From Mayamaea pseudoterrestris (lineage: Eukaryota > Bacillariophyta > Bacillariophyceae > Sellaphorales > Sellaphoraceae): DNA of 64,000 nucleotides. The stretch spans positions 620,001 to 684,000 of the forward strand of contig BROI01000011.1 of NCBI GenBank assembly GCA_027923505.1, read 5' to 3'. Shown here piece after piece: positions 32,029 through 43,678 of the stretch. The notes beneath the pieces are model-generated. The model saw nothing but the letters and a program-made list of their open reading frames with translations. It searched no databases and had not been told where the DNA came from. The stretch's first letter is position 1, and the number at the start of each line of letters is the position of its first letter. A program made the position numbers and the translations under genes.

Positions 32029-32920
32029 CTATGCAACTAACGCACGCGCTATTGAAAGGACCTTATCCATCGGGGCGTGAGACGCAGTCGATGGGTCGTA
32101 GTGGGCATACACCGTCTTGTCGCCCGCAATGACAAACGTTCCGCCTTGTAGAAACGCCTGCTCATTCTTTGGAGGGATGTAAAAGGCTTTCGACACCAAG
32201 ATGTTCGAATGTTAGCGTCATTCTAAAGTCAATAGCGTGTAAACCCAATACATATCCTTCCATCGTACCTTTCGTCCACTTGCACAAAACCTTCTTAAGA
32301 TCGTCCACGCCATCCTTCCTTGTAAACCGATCCAAGAATGCAAATGGCGTGTTCACATTGAAAAAGGTACGTTGAATGCCACGATTAAGGTCGAGCTCAT
32401 CGTACAAGATGTTTTCAGGGTCCACGTAAAGATACTGTGATCCATTTTCTATCTCCAGGTGTTCGATTAAACTCGCCAGTTTCTCCGGCGTCCCAATCGA
32501 CACCATAACAAGCGTGATGTTGCTACGTTCCAGCTCGTTCACCACTTTCATCCATTGCAAAATGGATTCTTGGCACAAAGGTCACCCGAGCGAGCGCAGA
32601 AAGACAGTAATCACCGGTCGGTTTGACTCCCTTGCTGGAAGTAAGCTATCGAAGACGACCGACTCGCCAGTGGCGCTGTAGACGGAGGTTCCTTGCACTG
32701 CTTGTCGCGCGTTTAGTTGTTGTGCGCGGCTGGATGGCTCACCTGAGAATTCAGTGGGTGTGCCGCAGCCGCAGTCTTCCTGGATCACGTCCAATCCTTC
32801 CATAGCGCGAAGAGCGTGTGCTGATCGAAACTTGGTGCGAGATGGAAGGAGGGCGTAGCTAGCCACGTTGTCGGCGACCGCTAATATGCCAATAATCAGC
32901 CATGTGATGGCGCAGTTCAT
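32029..32920 (-). CDS. PRXL2/SelU-type (AhpC-TSA2) thioredoxin-fold protein, probable selenoprotein
   Basis: ATG 32920. The N-terminus has a signal peptide (WLIIGILAVADNVAS) followed by YALLPSRTKFRSAH, compatible with diatom plastid targeting (aromatic at +1). The thioredoxin-like domain starts with ESNRPVITVFLRSLG, after which TGA (32584-32582) is followed in frame by PLCQESILQW. In PRXL2/FAM213 proteins this spot is G-C-x-x-C or, in SelU, G-U-x-x-C, so the TGA falls exactly on the redox-active residue and is best read as selenocysteine 113. The domain continues with VMVSIGTPEKLASLIEHL and GIQRTFFN. Near 32190 the frame shifts: one frame reaches a TGA at 32164, while another carries the expected family C-terminus (FYIPPKNEQAFLQGGTFVIA, then KTVYAHYDPSTASHA) and stops at 32029. 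That second disturbance may be a sequencing error or real decay. Role: redox protein of unknown partner. Confidence 0.72.
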
Positions 32921-33436
32921 CCTTAATTCGCCTTTCTATGTTGTGGCCGGGCGACAATTAAGACCGCAGTCAATAAAGTGAGCACCAAAGCCACCATGGT
33001 GATCATCAGCGTAATCGATTTATTTGATGAGTCAGTGCAGCGACGCTGTTTTTACGCGTTGTCATTCGCGATCTTTTAGCGTCACAGTGACGCCTGATTG
33101 AGTACCGATACGACCAAAAAGTTGACACTCTTTCGCGATTTTTTGCATGCTTGCTGCTTGGTGCAACCTGCAACTCAGTACAAGAACCTCGTTGTTGCTA
33201 GACAATTCACTCAAGTTGCAAAGACAATGAGCCTTGTCCCGATTATGCTAAATATTTGCAGTTATAGCGTTTAAGTGCGCTCACTGTTGTGGCTCGTGCT
33301 CAGTCACGGTCAGTCCACGGATCGGATCTTGCTCATCGGTTCGGATATCGCCAGATCAAGAGGCCAAGTACAACTCACGATTTAAATTTACGGTGAAACG
33401 TTGTCCATTTCATACGAAACTCACTTGTAGAACAGT
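32921..33436. other. Divergent intergenic region, 516 bp
   Basis: Between the selenoprotein candidate (minus) and the carrier-like gene (plus). Nothing beyond unassigned promoter sequence recognised. Confidence 0.35.
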
Positions 33437-34851
33437 ATGTCCTCCGCTTCCATTCAACAACGAGACGACGCAGACGCACATTCCAGTCGACGTCGGCCTG
33501 TTCCGACAACTCATTCGCACCATGTGCGACGGCAGCATATACCCTCCGAAGTGTCTGCTCGTGATCTGGGCGTGCCATGGAACGTAGCGCAGCCCGCGCT
33601 TGTGGCGTACCGATCCACCGGAATAGGGTTTTTTGGAGCCTTGATGCGCTACCTTGGCATGCCGTTGGAAAAGATTGCTCTTTACATGAACTCGAGTCAA
33701 GTCTCCGGGAAGGGTCAATTCCGACAAGCTATTCAACTGACTTTTGCGGAAGGAGCGTTGGCGCCATATCGAGTTGTTGGTCCATCGAGTTTGACGGCCT
33801 GGTTCATGCAGTATTCCGTCATGGTACGTAGGACATATGTCATTCTTAAGCAGCAGTGGTAAGGCTGATATAATTGGACTCATGCATTCTTCTCGCTCCG
33901 CTATGCTAGGGAGTAGCATTCCAGCTAGTAGATCAAACGCTCAGTAACTTGATGGGTGTCCGTCCGGTTTATTACGGCCATCAGCTCATGCAACCCCCTG
34001 ACAATGATCTGGTCAACGCTCCATTATCCTATCAAATCAAGGTTGCCGCCAAAACTTTAATTTGTCCTGTAATCTCAGGCTGCTTTGAATCCTTTGTCGC
34101 TAATCGAGCCGAGGTGCAGCGATATTTCGGGCCAGTCCGGTTTGCCGAGATTGAAAGTCGCCTTGCCAACAATTCCTTCGTTCGAATTGCTGGCCCGGCA
34201 TTTGCGCCCAACGCGGCGAGAAACATCATCATGTGCCAAACATCCTTTCTGCTAACGCCCCTTACCTACAAGCGATACTTTCCACAAGAGTATAAATCTA
34301 AGACGACGTTGTTTTGGTACGGTCTCGGCTGCAATATATTTGTCGGCAACATGATTGCCATTACGCAGCAAGCAGCATGGGGCCGATCGTTGGATTACCT
34401 GGCAAGAAATGGTTGCGTATCGTACAGCCAGATGATTCAGGAAAGCTTGGCCAAGGATGGCATCTCAGCGTTCTTCACATTGTCGAAATGGTCGTCGCGA
34501 GTGCTGATGAATGCCCCGGCTCAAGGTACGCTGCCATGGTTCTACAACGAGGTGCTTCCTCTTGGCGAGCGCTGGCTTTTGCAAGGCGTCAAGCATCTAT
34601 TTTACGACTCATTCTTGGCGAGAGGATCAATGGCTACTACCGAACCAGTTGCGATACCTAAGCGGCTATCTGCGCTACAGCGTCAGCGTAGTCGGATAGG
34701 CACGTTGACCACGGCAAATCCTGACTTTTTGGATGAGACGGATGATGACGCGTTTGCTTATGATAGTGTCATAAATATAGTGGGAATCCCCGCGCCTCCC
34801 GAAGGACTGGACGGCGTTAGCGCTCGATCGTCTGACTGGAGCCACCGTTGA
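33437..34851 (+). CDS. Degenerate mitochondrial-carrier-like membrane protein, two exons (442 aa)
   Basis: Exons are 33437-33823 and 33910-34851. The 86-bp intron has donor GTACGT and acceptor GCTAG, and splicing joins QYSVM to GVAFQLVDQTLSNLMGVRP in frame. Carrier-type features are present but eroded. MPLEKIALYMNSSQ stands where the PxDxxK signature would be, followed by GKGQFRQAIQLTFAEGALAP and YRVVGPSSL, and later by YSQMIQESLAKDGISAFFTL and SRVLMNAPAQGTLPWFYNEV. Both resemble the second half of a carrier repeat (G-x-x-A-F-F-x-G, R-V-x-x-x-A-P-x-Q). The N-terminal 50 residues are polar and His/Arg-rich, and the C-terminal 65 residues are polar. Substrate unknown. It could be a carrier that has become structural, like the MTCH proteins. 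Confidence in the carrier fold is moderate. Confidence 0.72.
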
Positions 34852-35617
34852 CTCCTCAAAATGACATGTGTCACTGTAACCATCATGACTGCAGCATGTG
34901 GATTGCAAATCCCGCAGCGTCGCATCACTGACAGCGCGACGTCATAAGTCTCAGATTCGATATAACTGATGTAGCTATGGCATTGATTGTAGAGAATTTC
35001 AAACTCCCGTATATAGAATACTCGGTAATTATGGCAAAGTCGGATGACGGAAAGCATGATCTCGCCTTCAAGGCGGCCAGTAGCTCCGTGATACCTGCTC
35101 CTTTTGGCTGCCACTTTTTGTGCTCGACAAGCACTTGCAGCTTGATTTGATTCAGACACGTCTCGTACAATTCGAGGGTCGCGCCATGGTCGCGGGAGCG
35201 AGGGATTCCAGGAAATTCTTGTCCGGCCACGGGCAGACGTCAAGTGCGTCATAATGTCTTCCAGAATTCCGATCCGGCATTGGAATTCGTCGGCGGCGCA
35301 CAGACACCATGCGTTGATTGCAAAAGAAAGCGCTGCACCGCGCGTGAATAACTGGCAGTCCAGTGCTCCTCTCTTTGAACGTCTTTTGCAAACCTTAGGT
35401 TGTTTACTTAGTCTCTCGACCTTGTATCACGACTCCTCCTGACATCGACCTTGCTTACTAGAACTCGCTGCAGCTGCTCAACGTCTTTTCGTCACGCTTC
35501 GTCTAATTTGCGCAATCTCCCATGCCACTGCAAGTCCTCGATCACAGATAGCATCCCCTACTCCCTTTTTAGACCGAATTTACCTTAATATACAAGCCAT
35601 TGTGCCCCCCAAGACGA
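34852..35617. other. Intergenic, 766 bp
   Basis: The longest gene-free spacer outside the satellite. Minus-strand open frames in 34.76-35.25 kb show no domain, and the larger ones overlap each other without clear starts. Stretches such as GATLELYETCLNQIKLQVLV look protein-like, but no ATG start or homology is visible, so no gene is called. Confidence 0.35.
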
Positions 35618-37661
35618 ATGAACAACCTTTTTGTCGACGAAAATACTCGGCAGCAGCAGCAAAGTGCGAGTCCGAAGAGTCAAGCAGGCTGCGCACTTTC
35701 GAAAAAGTTCTTTTCCTTTGGGCACGTTGGCAGCTCAGACAGTAACGACAGGGACGAACGTTTTGTATTGCCTTGGTCTAGTAAGACTATTTACGGCACT
35801 ACTGGCTTGAGCTCATCGCCGCCCAAGGAAATTGTCGTTGTGCCAGCGTACGATAGCATGCATGCATTGAATGTGGAAGCTCCTTCGACTCCAACATTGA
35901 GCGGTCACCAATGCCGCAGCAGCTACCAAGAGACTGGCGAATTATGCCATGCTGGCACTATCCATTTAAATGGATCAGCGGCGAATAATGATCATTTTGA
36001 CGTGGAGCTGGCGCCCGAATTACATCCAGTCGATCCCTTTGAATCGCACGTTTCAAGCAAAATATCTATGCTGCCACTCGCAATTATGGTCTTTTACAGC
36101 GTCAGTGGAGGACCCTTTGGTGTCGAAGCCAGTGTACGATCCGCTGGCAACTTTTATACGCTTCTTGGGTTTCTGGTCATGCCGTTTGTTTGGAGTGTGC
36201 AGGAAGCGCTCATGACGGCGGAACTTGGAACGGCCTTTCCCGAAGCGTCGGGGGGAGTCGCTTGGGTGGAAACGGCGTTTGGAACCTCGGCTGGCTGGAT
36301 GGCGGGATATCTAGGCTGGGTTGCAGGTACGAAACTTGTCTGACTTTTACATTTAATGCTCGCGCCCTGTGATTCCCAACACACATTTGCATTATTCAGG
36401 CGCGACGGACAATGCCATTTATCCAGTGCTTTTTCTGGACTACGTTCTGCAAGCTTTTTGGAGTAGCGGCGATGGTGGCGAAAATCCAGGTGACTTGCAT
36501 CCAGTGTGGCGCATGATTCTTCTGTCGTCGGTATCAATTGGCCTCGCCTACGTGAACTGGTTGGGGCTGCCACTGGTGGGCAAAATGAGCGTCTCGATTT
36601 GCATGGTGGCCATGAGCCCCTTTCTCGTTCTCACCCTGGTTGGAAGCTTCAAAGTTGACCCTTCGCGCTGGTTTCAAATGCCGGATCAAAACCGCACGGC
36701 TGTTGAATCCATGTTTGACGACGATCACATTGAACACGGGCTCATTCCGATCCCTGGAGCCACCATGGGAGGTGTCTTGTGGCGTCCCTTGCTGAATAAT
36801 CTGTTTTGGAATCTGAACTCGTTTGATGCAGCTGGAAGCTTTGCTGCAGATGTTGAGAATCCGGGGCAGGTATTGCCGCGGGCCATGATGTGGTCTGTAT
36901 TTTTGGTTGTGATTGGTTACTTCATTCCGTTGCTGGTTGCTTTGGGAGCTTCTGAAGCCAAGCAAGAAGATTGGGTAGATGGATATTTAGCCAAGGCGTG
37001 CTCGGACATTGTTGGGCCGTGGCTCGGAGCTTGGACTGTTTTTGCCGCTGGTATCAGCAACATTGCTTTGTTCCAGGCGGAGCTAAGCGCTGATGCATTT
37101 CAGCTCATGGGCATGGCTGATAGGGGCTATCTGCCGAAAGTATTGGGTACGCGCAGTCGCCATGGAACCCCGACGTACGGTATTATGATTGGAACTGCGA
37201 TTATTGTTGCCATGGGAGTTTCGGATTTGGAAGGTTTGATTGAGATGCTCAACTTCAACTATGCGATTAGTTTGTTGATGGAGTACTGCGCTTTCATCAA
37301 GCTACGTATTGCTCGACCGGACCTTCATCGGCCTTGGCGCATTCCTTTGAACACGGTGGGCTGCATCATTTGCCTTATACCCACCTTCCTCTTTACGCTT
37401 CTCGTCTTGGCACTTGCGACCCCAGCCACTTACTTGTTCTGTATTGGCATCAACATTGTCGGCGTTGGCATTTATGTTGGTCGAAAACCAAATGCTCGAA
37501 GCCTGACAAAGGAACTATGCCAAAGTGTTTGCTCTCGAAAGTCGTATGATCGTGTTGGTACAGACGCGTCTCTCGACTCGACTTCTGGAACGACCCTTTC
37601 GCCTCCATCTTGCGTCGCCGATGACGCAAACAGTGTCAATTCGCTGCCTTCGATTTCCTGA
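35618..37661 (+). CDS. APC-superfamily permease, polyamine-uptake (PUT/LAT)-like, two exons (656 aa)
   Basis: Exons are 35618-36326 and 36400-37661. The 73-bp intron is GT-AG (GTACGA, TTCAG), and splicing restores GYLGWVAGATDNAIYPVLF. The N-terminal 145 residues are hydrophilic and cytosolic. The APC core then begins with LPLAIMVFYSVSGGPFGVEA, the family's first helix with its substrate-binding break (SGGPFGVE as in plant PUT transporters). AFPEASGGVAWVETAFG and about ten more hydrophobic helices follow, including NLFWNLNSFDAAGSFAADVE. The C-terminal about 70 residues are cytosolic and Ser-rich. Plant relatives are proton-coupled polyamine transporters (also paraquat-importing RMV1); relatives in other groups import amino acids. 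In a diatom polyamines matter for silica deposition, but substrate is not proven by sequence. ATG 35618 is the first ATG in frame. Confidence 0.9.
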
Positions 37662-38164
37662 CACGAATCGTATCGGCGCCTTTTTGCATACAATACATAT
37701 ATACTAGTACAAAGAGTTTTGTAACTCATTTGCCTTAGTGCATAGATATGTTGTTCATGAAATTCTACAAATCAATTTATGAGCCTATGGAAAACAGTAA
37801 AAAGGTACCTGAACGATTGGTCATTGATTCTGATAGCAAGGTAAGGGATGCACCAATAATAGCTTCATAGCCATGCATAATGGTTACTTAAAAGAGTCAT
37901 GTATTGTATGACATGACTTGGTTGAGCGAGGTACTGGTGCAAATAATACAAGGTAGATTCGTATCGCAGCGCGACTCACGGTGAAATCGCGTGGAGACTG
38001 GCGTCCACCTCACATTTTGACGGATGGATTTCCAATTCACTTCATTTTGTCGCAATTGTTTCCAACATAACAAGGTGTAGTCAGCAAAGCAGAAAGTCTA
38101 CCGCAAGTTGCCCATGTGCGATTAGTTCCAAAGTCGTCTATAACTGTGCCGCGTGCAGAAACCT
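37662..38164. other. Intergenic, 503 bp
   Basis: Spacer between two co-oriented genes, AT-rich at its start (ATACATATATACTAGTA near 37694). No gene or repeat recognised. Confidence 0.35.
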
Positions 38165-40152
38165 ATGACGACTTCCTACAGCTTGCTTTGCTTGGTAGTG
38201 CTACTGTCATCAACATGCCACGCATCGGCATTTCTACCTCTTGCACGACCCACAGTCACTACCGGTAGACTATGTGACTTTCAAAGGTGTCTGCCTTTCA
38301 TGGTGCAGCAAGATCGTCACCCTAAAGCCATACGGTTACGACAGTCGAGTCGAATTTCACTAGCCTCGCAAGACGGCGACACTGGCGCTGTATCCGAAGA
38401 TCTGGAGCCTTTGGAAAATCTTTTTAACAAATACTGCGATAGTGACGGACTCATGGGCAAGGCAGCTGTGATGAGCGTTCCCTTCTTTGCAGAGTTACTG
38501 GTGAGTGAGTTAGCCAGATCGGGTCGAAGGGCTCAAAGATGTTCGTGTCGATGAGGAAGAAAATTTTGCTCTAGAATTACTCCGCGACAATGTAGGAAAA
38601 AAGACGATCGATTCTGAGACATGAACTTGAATTCACTCTGCTTTTATAGTAAATTGTAGTATAGCTCATTCTGTTCCCCTATCCGCAGGCCGAAGGCGAT
38701 ATGCTTGTGGAAGAATTCGACGCAGTTTGGACTCGCGCACCAAAGTTCCCCGAGGTTGCGACCTCGGGAGAACGAGTGGATGTCGATTCGTTTGTGCAAA
38801 TTTATAGAGATATCGACGACCTATTTGAAGACGAGGGTGATTCCGCCACTGCTGCCGCAGCTGTCGTCAATTCAGTCAAAACGGGCGACAAGTATAACGA
38901 TGGCGATAGTCAAGAGAACGAGGCCATGGAAGCAGAACTGGAAGCCATTTTTAAATCCATATGTGACAAGGATAGTCTTCTATCGTTTGATCGTATCAAG
39001 GAATGGGACGAAGTGCAAAAGCTGCTGGAAGACGGACTATTGGGTGATGATGAGCTTGAAGCCTTATGGTCTAGAACAAAAAAGGCTCCTGGTTCAGTCG
39101 ATTGTCTCGATGTCGATGGTTTTCTTAGCTTTAACATTGAGCTTGACGGTTTGTTCGAATTTGATGATGGCGAATTGGAAGAGGAAGACTTTGAAGCTGA
39201 CGCCATTGTATCTCAATCAGAGTCGCGACCTCGGACAATGGTTGATGGAGATGACTTGCCAGTCGCTGTACTATTCTCCTCTTTGATGGGGCGAGACGGA
39301 AAAGTAGGTCTGGACGATCTCTCGTACTGGTCGGAGCTGAAGGAAATGATTTCCGCTGGTGATTTGCTTGAATCCGAATTCGAAGGACTGTTTATTGATG
39401 CAGGCCAAGGCAAGCCGAGGTTAGATGAGACAGAGTTTGGCGCACTTGCGCAGGCAATAGACAACCTGTTTGAAAATGATGAAGAGGACATGGACCAATT
39501 GGGCAACTCTTCACCGTCACAGTCTGATGCAGATATGCTCAAACAAGAGCTCCTCGAGGCGTTGGAACGTTTTGACGACCCTGATCTTCTGCCATGCGGT
39601 CTTGACTTTAACGAGAAGGAGCAAAAGGAAATATTGAGTATTGTGAGCGATCTTGAAGGTCAACCATGTAACTTAGTTCGACGACAAGCGTCGAACATTC
39701 AAGTTGCCGATCTTGCTGGAGTTTGGGACCTTGTTTATTCCAGCTCGTCGGCGATGAGGTTCAATAAAGGCCTCAGTGGCATTGGTGGCTCGTTCCCGAA
39801 CGGTCGTTTTGCTGGAGTGACACAGAATCTAAAAGCATCAAAGTATTTGACTGACGTCGAATATCTTGAACGCATTGAGGTCAACCCATCAAGCGCTTCT
39901 TTCGACGTGAAAGTAACTGGCAGTTGGGACCTTCAGAAGAGCGTTTCCTTGTTCACTGGCGAGCCATCCGTTGTTTTAACGATCGTACCCGACATGGTAA
40001 CATATGGTCCGACGTTCACACGGGCTGACCATTGGAAGAGCCTTGGTCCGACAAATATGCTGGATATCACTTATTTGGACAACGATCTTCGCATCATGCG
40101 CGGCAACACGGCCGTGGAGAACATTTTTATTTACCGAAGATCGAAAAGGTAG
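38165..40152 (+). CDS. Plastid PAP/fibrillin protein with three EF-hand-like repeats (599 aa)
   Basis: Exons are 38165-38500 and 38689-40152. The 188-bp intron has donor GTGAGT and acceptor CCGCAG, and splicing gives FFAELLAEGDMLVEEFD. The N-terminus is signal peptide plus ASAF motif (SYSLLCLVVLLSSTCHASAF), so a plastid address is well supported. Three repeats of about 70 residues follow at about 84-155, 196-270 and 304-373. Each starts with a leucine-rich helix, then an acidic EF-hand-like loop (CDSDGLMG, CDKDSLLS, GRDGKVGL), a Trp/Phe helix, a second acidic segment with DVDSF, DVDGF or DETEF, and ends LF(E). The PAP domain at about 396-599 has LAGVWDLVYSSSSAMRFNKG, GRFAGVTQNL and the ending DNDLRIMRGNTAVENIFIYRR. 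PAP/fibrillins bind lipids or carotenoids in plastoglobules and thylakoids. The repeats suggest divalent-ion sensing, an inference. Confidence 0.88.
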
Positions 40153-40526
40153 AATGGGGTGTGTCCCGCCCACCAGTACTTGGTACAGCACCTGGCTGCT
40201 TAAAATTATCTTAGTGCAAACAACAGAAATATCTTATGATAGTCAATATGTTTTTACCATCCTAGAAACGATCGCGAACTGGATGTCTTTACAGTCAGCA
40301 TAAGCTTTTTCATTGCTTAGAATGCAACTCGTTATTTTGCAACCGGACGCCCTGCCGCTAAAGAGGCGATGCTTAACTGTAAATCTAATTATGACGCATG
40401 TATTTCCAGTAAGCATCACATACAGATTCACAGCATATTTCACGAGCTCGACGTCCCGACATGTACAAAGAGCAAAAAATATACTTTAAAGACAAGTTAC
40501 AAGATTACGAAAAGCGGACTCCGAAC
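40153..40526. other. Convergent intergenic region, 374 bp
   Basis: Between the 3' ends of the PAP gene and SSRP1. Nothing but 3' flank sequence recognised. Confidence 0.4.
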
Positions 40527-43222
40527 TCAATCCTCGTCGCTGTCGCTTTCGTCATCATCGTCTTCGTCATCAATTACATCATTCACCCCTTCAGAGTCGC
40601 TGTCAGCTTTGCCATCGGCGTCACTCTCATTTTCGTCTTTTCCTCCCTTCTTGGACGACTGAAAATCATCCATTTGTCGCTTGTAGCGCTGCTTGTCTTT
40701 TTGAGCGATCTGTTCATACTTTTCCTTCTCCTCGGACGTCAAGTTGCGGAACATTTCTGCAATAGAGATGTGGTAAGAAAGAATCGACCGCCTCGTATGC
40801 AGATAACGGCAACCTCTACTCACCTCCAATCTTCTTTCCCAATTCTCCAAAAGACGCGTCGGGATAGTCAGCTTTAACCTTGGGGCGAATTTCATTGGAA
40901 AAGGCCAAGAATGAAGTGGTGGCTTTCTTTGGAGCATTTGGGTCCTTCTTCCGCTTTCCTTTCTTTCCTTTGGCGGGGGATGAGTCGGAATCATCCGGCT
41001 GAGTATAGTCCTTCATCGCTTCCTTATAGCGCTCCTTGTCCGCGGTGGCCATCACGTCATACTTTTCCTTGTCTTCACTAGACAGTGATTTCCATTCAGC
41101 GCCGGCCAATTTACCCTATACGAATATGCGACATAAAAGAAGGTCAGCTGAGTTTGACACTATTAGATCGCAGCCCCACAGAAATACCTACCAGCTGGCC
41201 AAATTCGGCGTCGGGATTCTCCTCCTTAATGCGACCTCGATTCTCGTTTGTAAAAAACATGTACGCAGACATGGGCCTCTTTGGCGCATTCGGGTCCTTT
41301 TTCTTCTTGGTTTTCTTCGCGGGTTCGTCGTCGTCCGAATCACCTGACTTCGTCTTGACCACCTTAGACTTAGGCTTTTTCTTGGGAGTGGTTTCCGTTT
41401 CGCTCTCACTGTCGCTACCGCCCTGCTTCGACTTTCGCTTTTTCTTCCCTTCTTTTCGGGCTTCTTCCAAATCAGAATCAAGATCCTCATCGACCTCCGA
41501 TCCTAAGTCGTCGTCGTCCGCAGTATCACTGCCAGACGACTCGCCCTCCTCTTCGGCATTTTCGTCAAAATCTTCATCGGGGGACCCGTCGTCTTCGTCC
41601 ATGGCTGGTCCACCGTAAATCTCGTCTTCATTGTAGACAGGTTTGCGAGAGACTTCCGGTTCACCGAATACTGACTCGCCCTGCAAGTTTTTAATGCGAA
41701 TGTTCTTGCTCGTAATAAAATTATACAATCCTTGGTAATCGGACCGGTCAATACCTTGGAATGTGTATTCCTTTGCTCCGCCTCCTGTCGCACTCGAATT
41801 GAGGTTGATGCAAAGATCAAAGTTCCGCGTCGATCCCTGGCCGCCAGCGTAGCGCTGAAACTCGATGCTTTCAATTTCGCTGTTGCGAATAAGAATGGGC
41901 GGCTTGTGGATAAAGATAAACTGCTTCTCGAGCGGGTAGAGTAGACCCTCATTGGCGCGATAGGCGCACTTGACGCATGCTTGTTGGGTGGCGTTAGCAA
42001 ACTTTCCTGGAATGAATACTTTCTTTTTGGCGATCACCTTGAACGTCTTTGCAATTAGATTCGCCAGCGACCCGCGCATGACTGGCTGGAGCTCGCCAGC
42101 GTATTCCTTCTCGAGAGTCTTTGCATCAAGATTCACCAAAACTTCGTCCGGGTCCTTGGGAGCTTGCAAAACTAAATACTGGTAGCGTTGCTGACCCTGG
42201 CGAATTGCCTTGTCAAGTGCTATCACAAAGGCCATGTGCACCTCGTCTGGCTTGGGCAGTAGAAACAATCGATTGATGTCATCGTATTTAATCTTGTAGT
42301 CATACTTTTGGCCACGAAGCCGTAAAAAGATATCGTAGAGCTCAATCCCGTATCGACCACGAGGCGTGAGAAAGGTTCCCTTGGTCTGATCAAAGCTCAC
42401 AATCACGTCGCCAGTCGTCTTGCGAATATTGGCCGTTTGCATAATGAGCTTTTGCAATGTCTCCGCCGCTGTATCGGCTTCCTTGTCAGCGGGATCCGCC
42501 TCCGGATCTGGTGGAATATACATTCGAATCGAGACTGCGAGGTTGTGGAGGCGCGCAGATGCTGTGAGTATCGCAATCGAATTATTCTCGCTCACAGGCG
42601 ATGTCAAGTATTACTCACCCAATTGGTCCGTCCCAGCTTCTACGGTGTCCGACTCTGGAAACTGAATTTCAATTTCATTCCGATTGTTTCCAGGCAAGAC
42701 GCACTGACTGACTTCATGCAAATCGAGCGACATCATTTCATCTTCGGCGCGCGGCTCAAACTCTTGCCCCTCCTCGTTCATTTCATCCAAAAGGCAATGA
42801 CGAAAAACGAGATTCTTTCCCTTGATTTCCGTAAGCCCATATTGCGCCCCTGCTGCCGAAACATTGTGAATCTTGAGCTCAACCTTGAATTTCTCATCAA
42901 GCGCCTCTTTCAAAAGTTCAAAGTCGTGCGCCGGAAAACCATCAAATCGAAGCTCATGCTTGAGCTGCTGTCTAGCATTTTGCTGATCCTGCTGCTTGGT
43001 TCCAATCCGCAAATGTCCATTTCGACCAAAGATTGTCCATTGCGCGTACGCAATAAGACTGGCAGGAATGGATCGCTGCGTGCCGCTACCAGCATCGTCA
43101 CGGCCGGCAATGGCGGATTTCCACAAAATACGATCCGCCTCGCATGAAAAAGTTCCGACGGAATGACCGTGCAAACCAATATGCTTCCAAACGACCGATC
43201 CAGTGCTGGCGTTGGTTGCCAT
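40527..43222 (-). CDS. SSRP1: FACT complex subunit SSRP1 with two HMG boxes, four exons (831 aa)
   Basis: Exons (minus) are 43222-42619, 42561-41192, 41115-40824 and 40756-40527; all three introns (57, 76 and 67 bp) are GT-AG and keep frame. With SPT16 this histone chaperone lets polymerases pass nucleosomes. The N-terminal part fits the dimerisation and PH-like domains of POB3/SSRP1 ([40 protein letters not shown]). The middle double-PH region shows [33 protein letters not shown] and [10 protein letters not shown]. An acidic stretch ([20 protein letters not shown]) and a Lys/Ser-rich linker precede two HMG boxes. Box 1 (about 622-690) begins [20 protein letters not shown] and box 2 (about 719-788) begins [20 protein letters not shown]. 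The protein ends in an acidic Asp/Ser tail. Animal and plant SSRP1 usually have one box and yeast Pob3 none. Confidence 0.96.
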
Positions 43223-43678
43223 GATGGTACGTGTATGCTACTGCTGATTGAAGAATGTAAGGATTTGAGTTCGCTGCAGCAACTACAAGAAGATATTGCC
43301 ACGAGCGCATGGCATGATGGACGGATGCGAAAGCGAGAGGTGGATGCGCGATGCGACGCCAATGCGCTGAGGCTGGCACGCTTAACTTTAACCCTAACTA
43401 TGTGAATACTCCCGTGTGCTCGAAACAGCTAAACAACGAGCGCCACGTGGCGGCAAGTGCTGACGTCGGAGCATCTCGCGCCGGCTGTCATCGGCGCGCC
43501 GATTTCTTCCCCGTTCGGAGTTCCTTCACACATCAAAACTTGGGCTCGCTCACTCTTTGAGCAGGAACATCACACACGACGTTTCTCCACTTGACACCCG
43601 ACGACGAACTCATTGTCAGCATCCGTGGAATAATTGAGACCCGCTCATAACCACAGCACTGCGAAAGCAAGAGAGAAG
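43223..43678. other. Divergent promoter region, 456 bp
   Basis: Shared 5' region of SSRP1 and the monoglyceride-lipase-like gene; GC-rich around 43440-43510. No named element recognised. Confidence 0.4.

Noticed and set aside
32162-32578. Independent 138-codon gene on the minus strand
   Set aside because: It directly follows the upstream frame across one TGA and completes its thioredoxin-like domain, so the two belong to one gene.
34758-35391. Overlapping minus-strand open frames downstream of the carrier-like gene
   Set aside because: One overlaps the end of the carrier coding region, starts are mostly non-ATG, and no motif is recognisable. Left as intergenic.
39213-39542. Ser-rich minus-strand open frames opposite acidic proteins (also near 54435-55166 and 47433-47981)
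   Set aside because: They are antisense shadows of Asp/Glu/Ser-rich coding sequence in well-supported genes.
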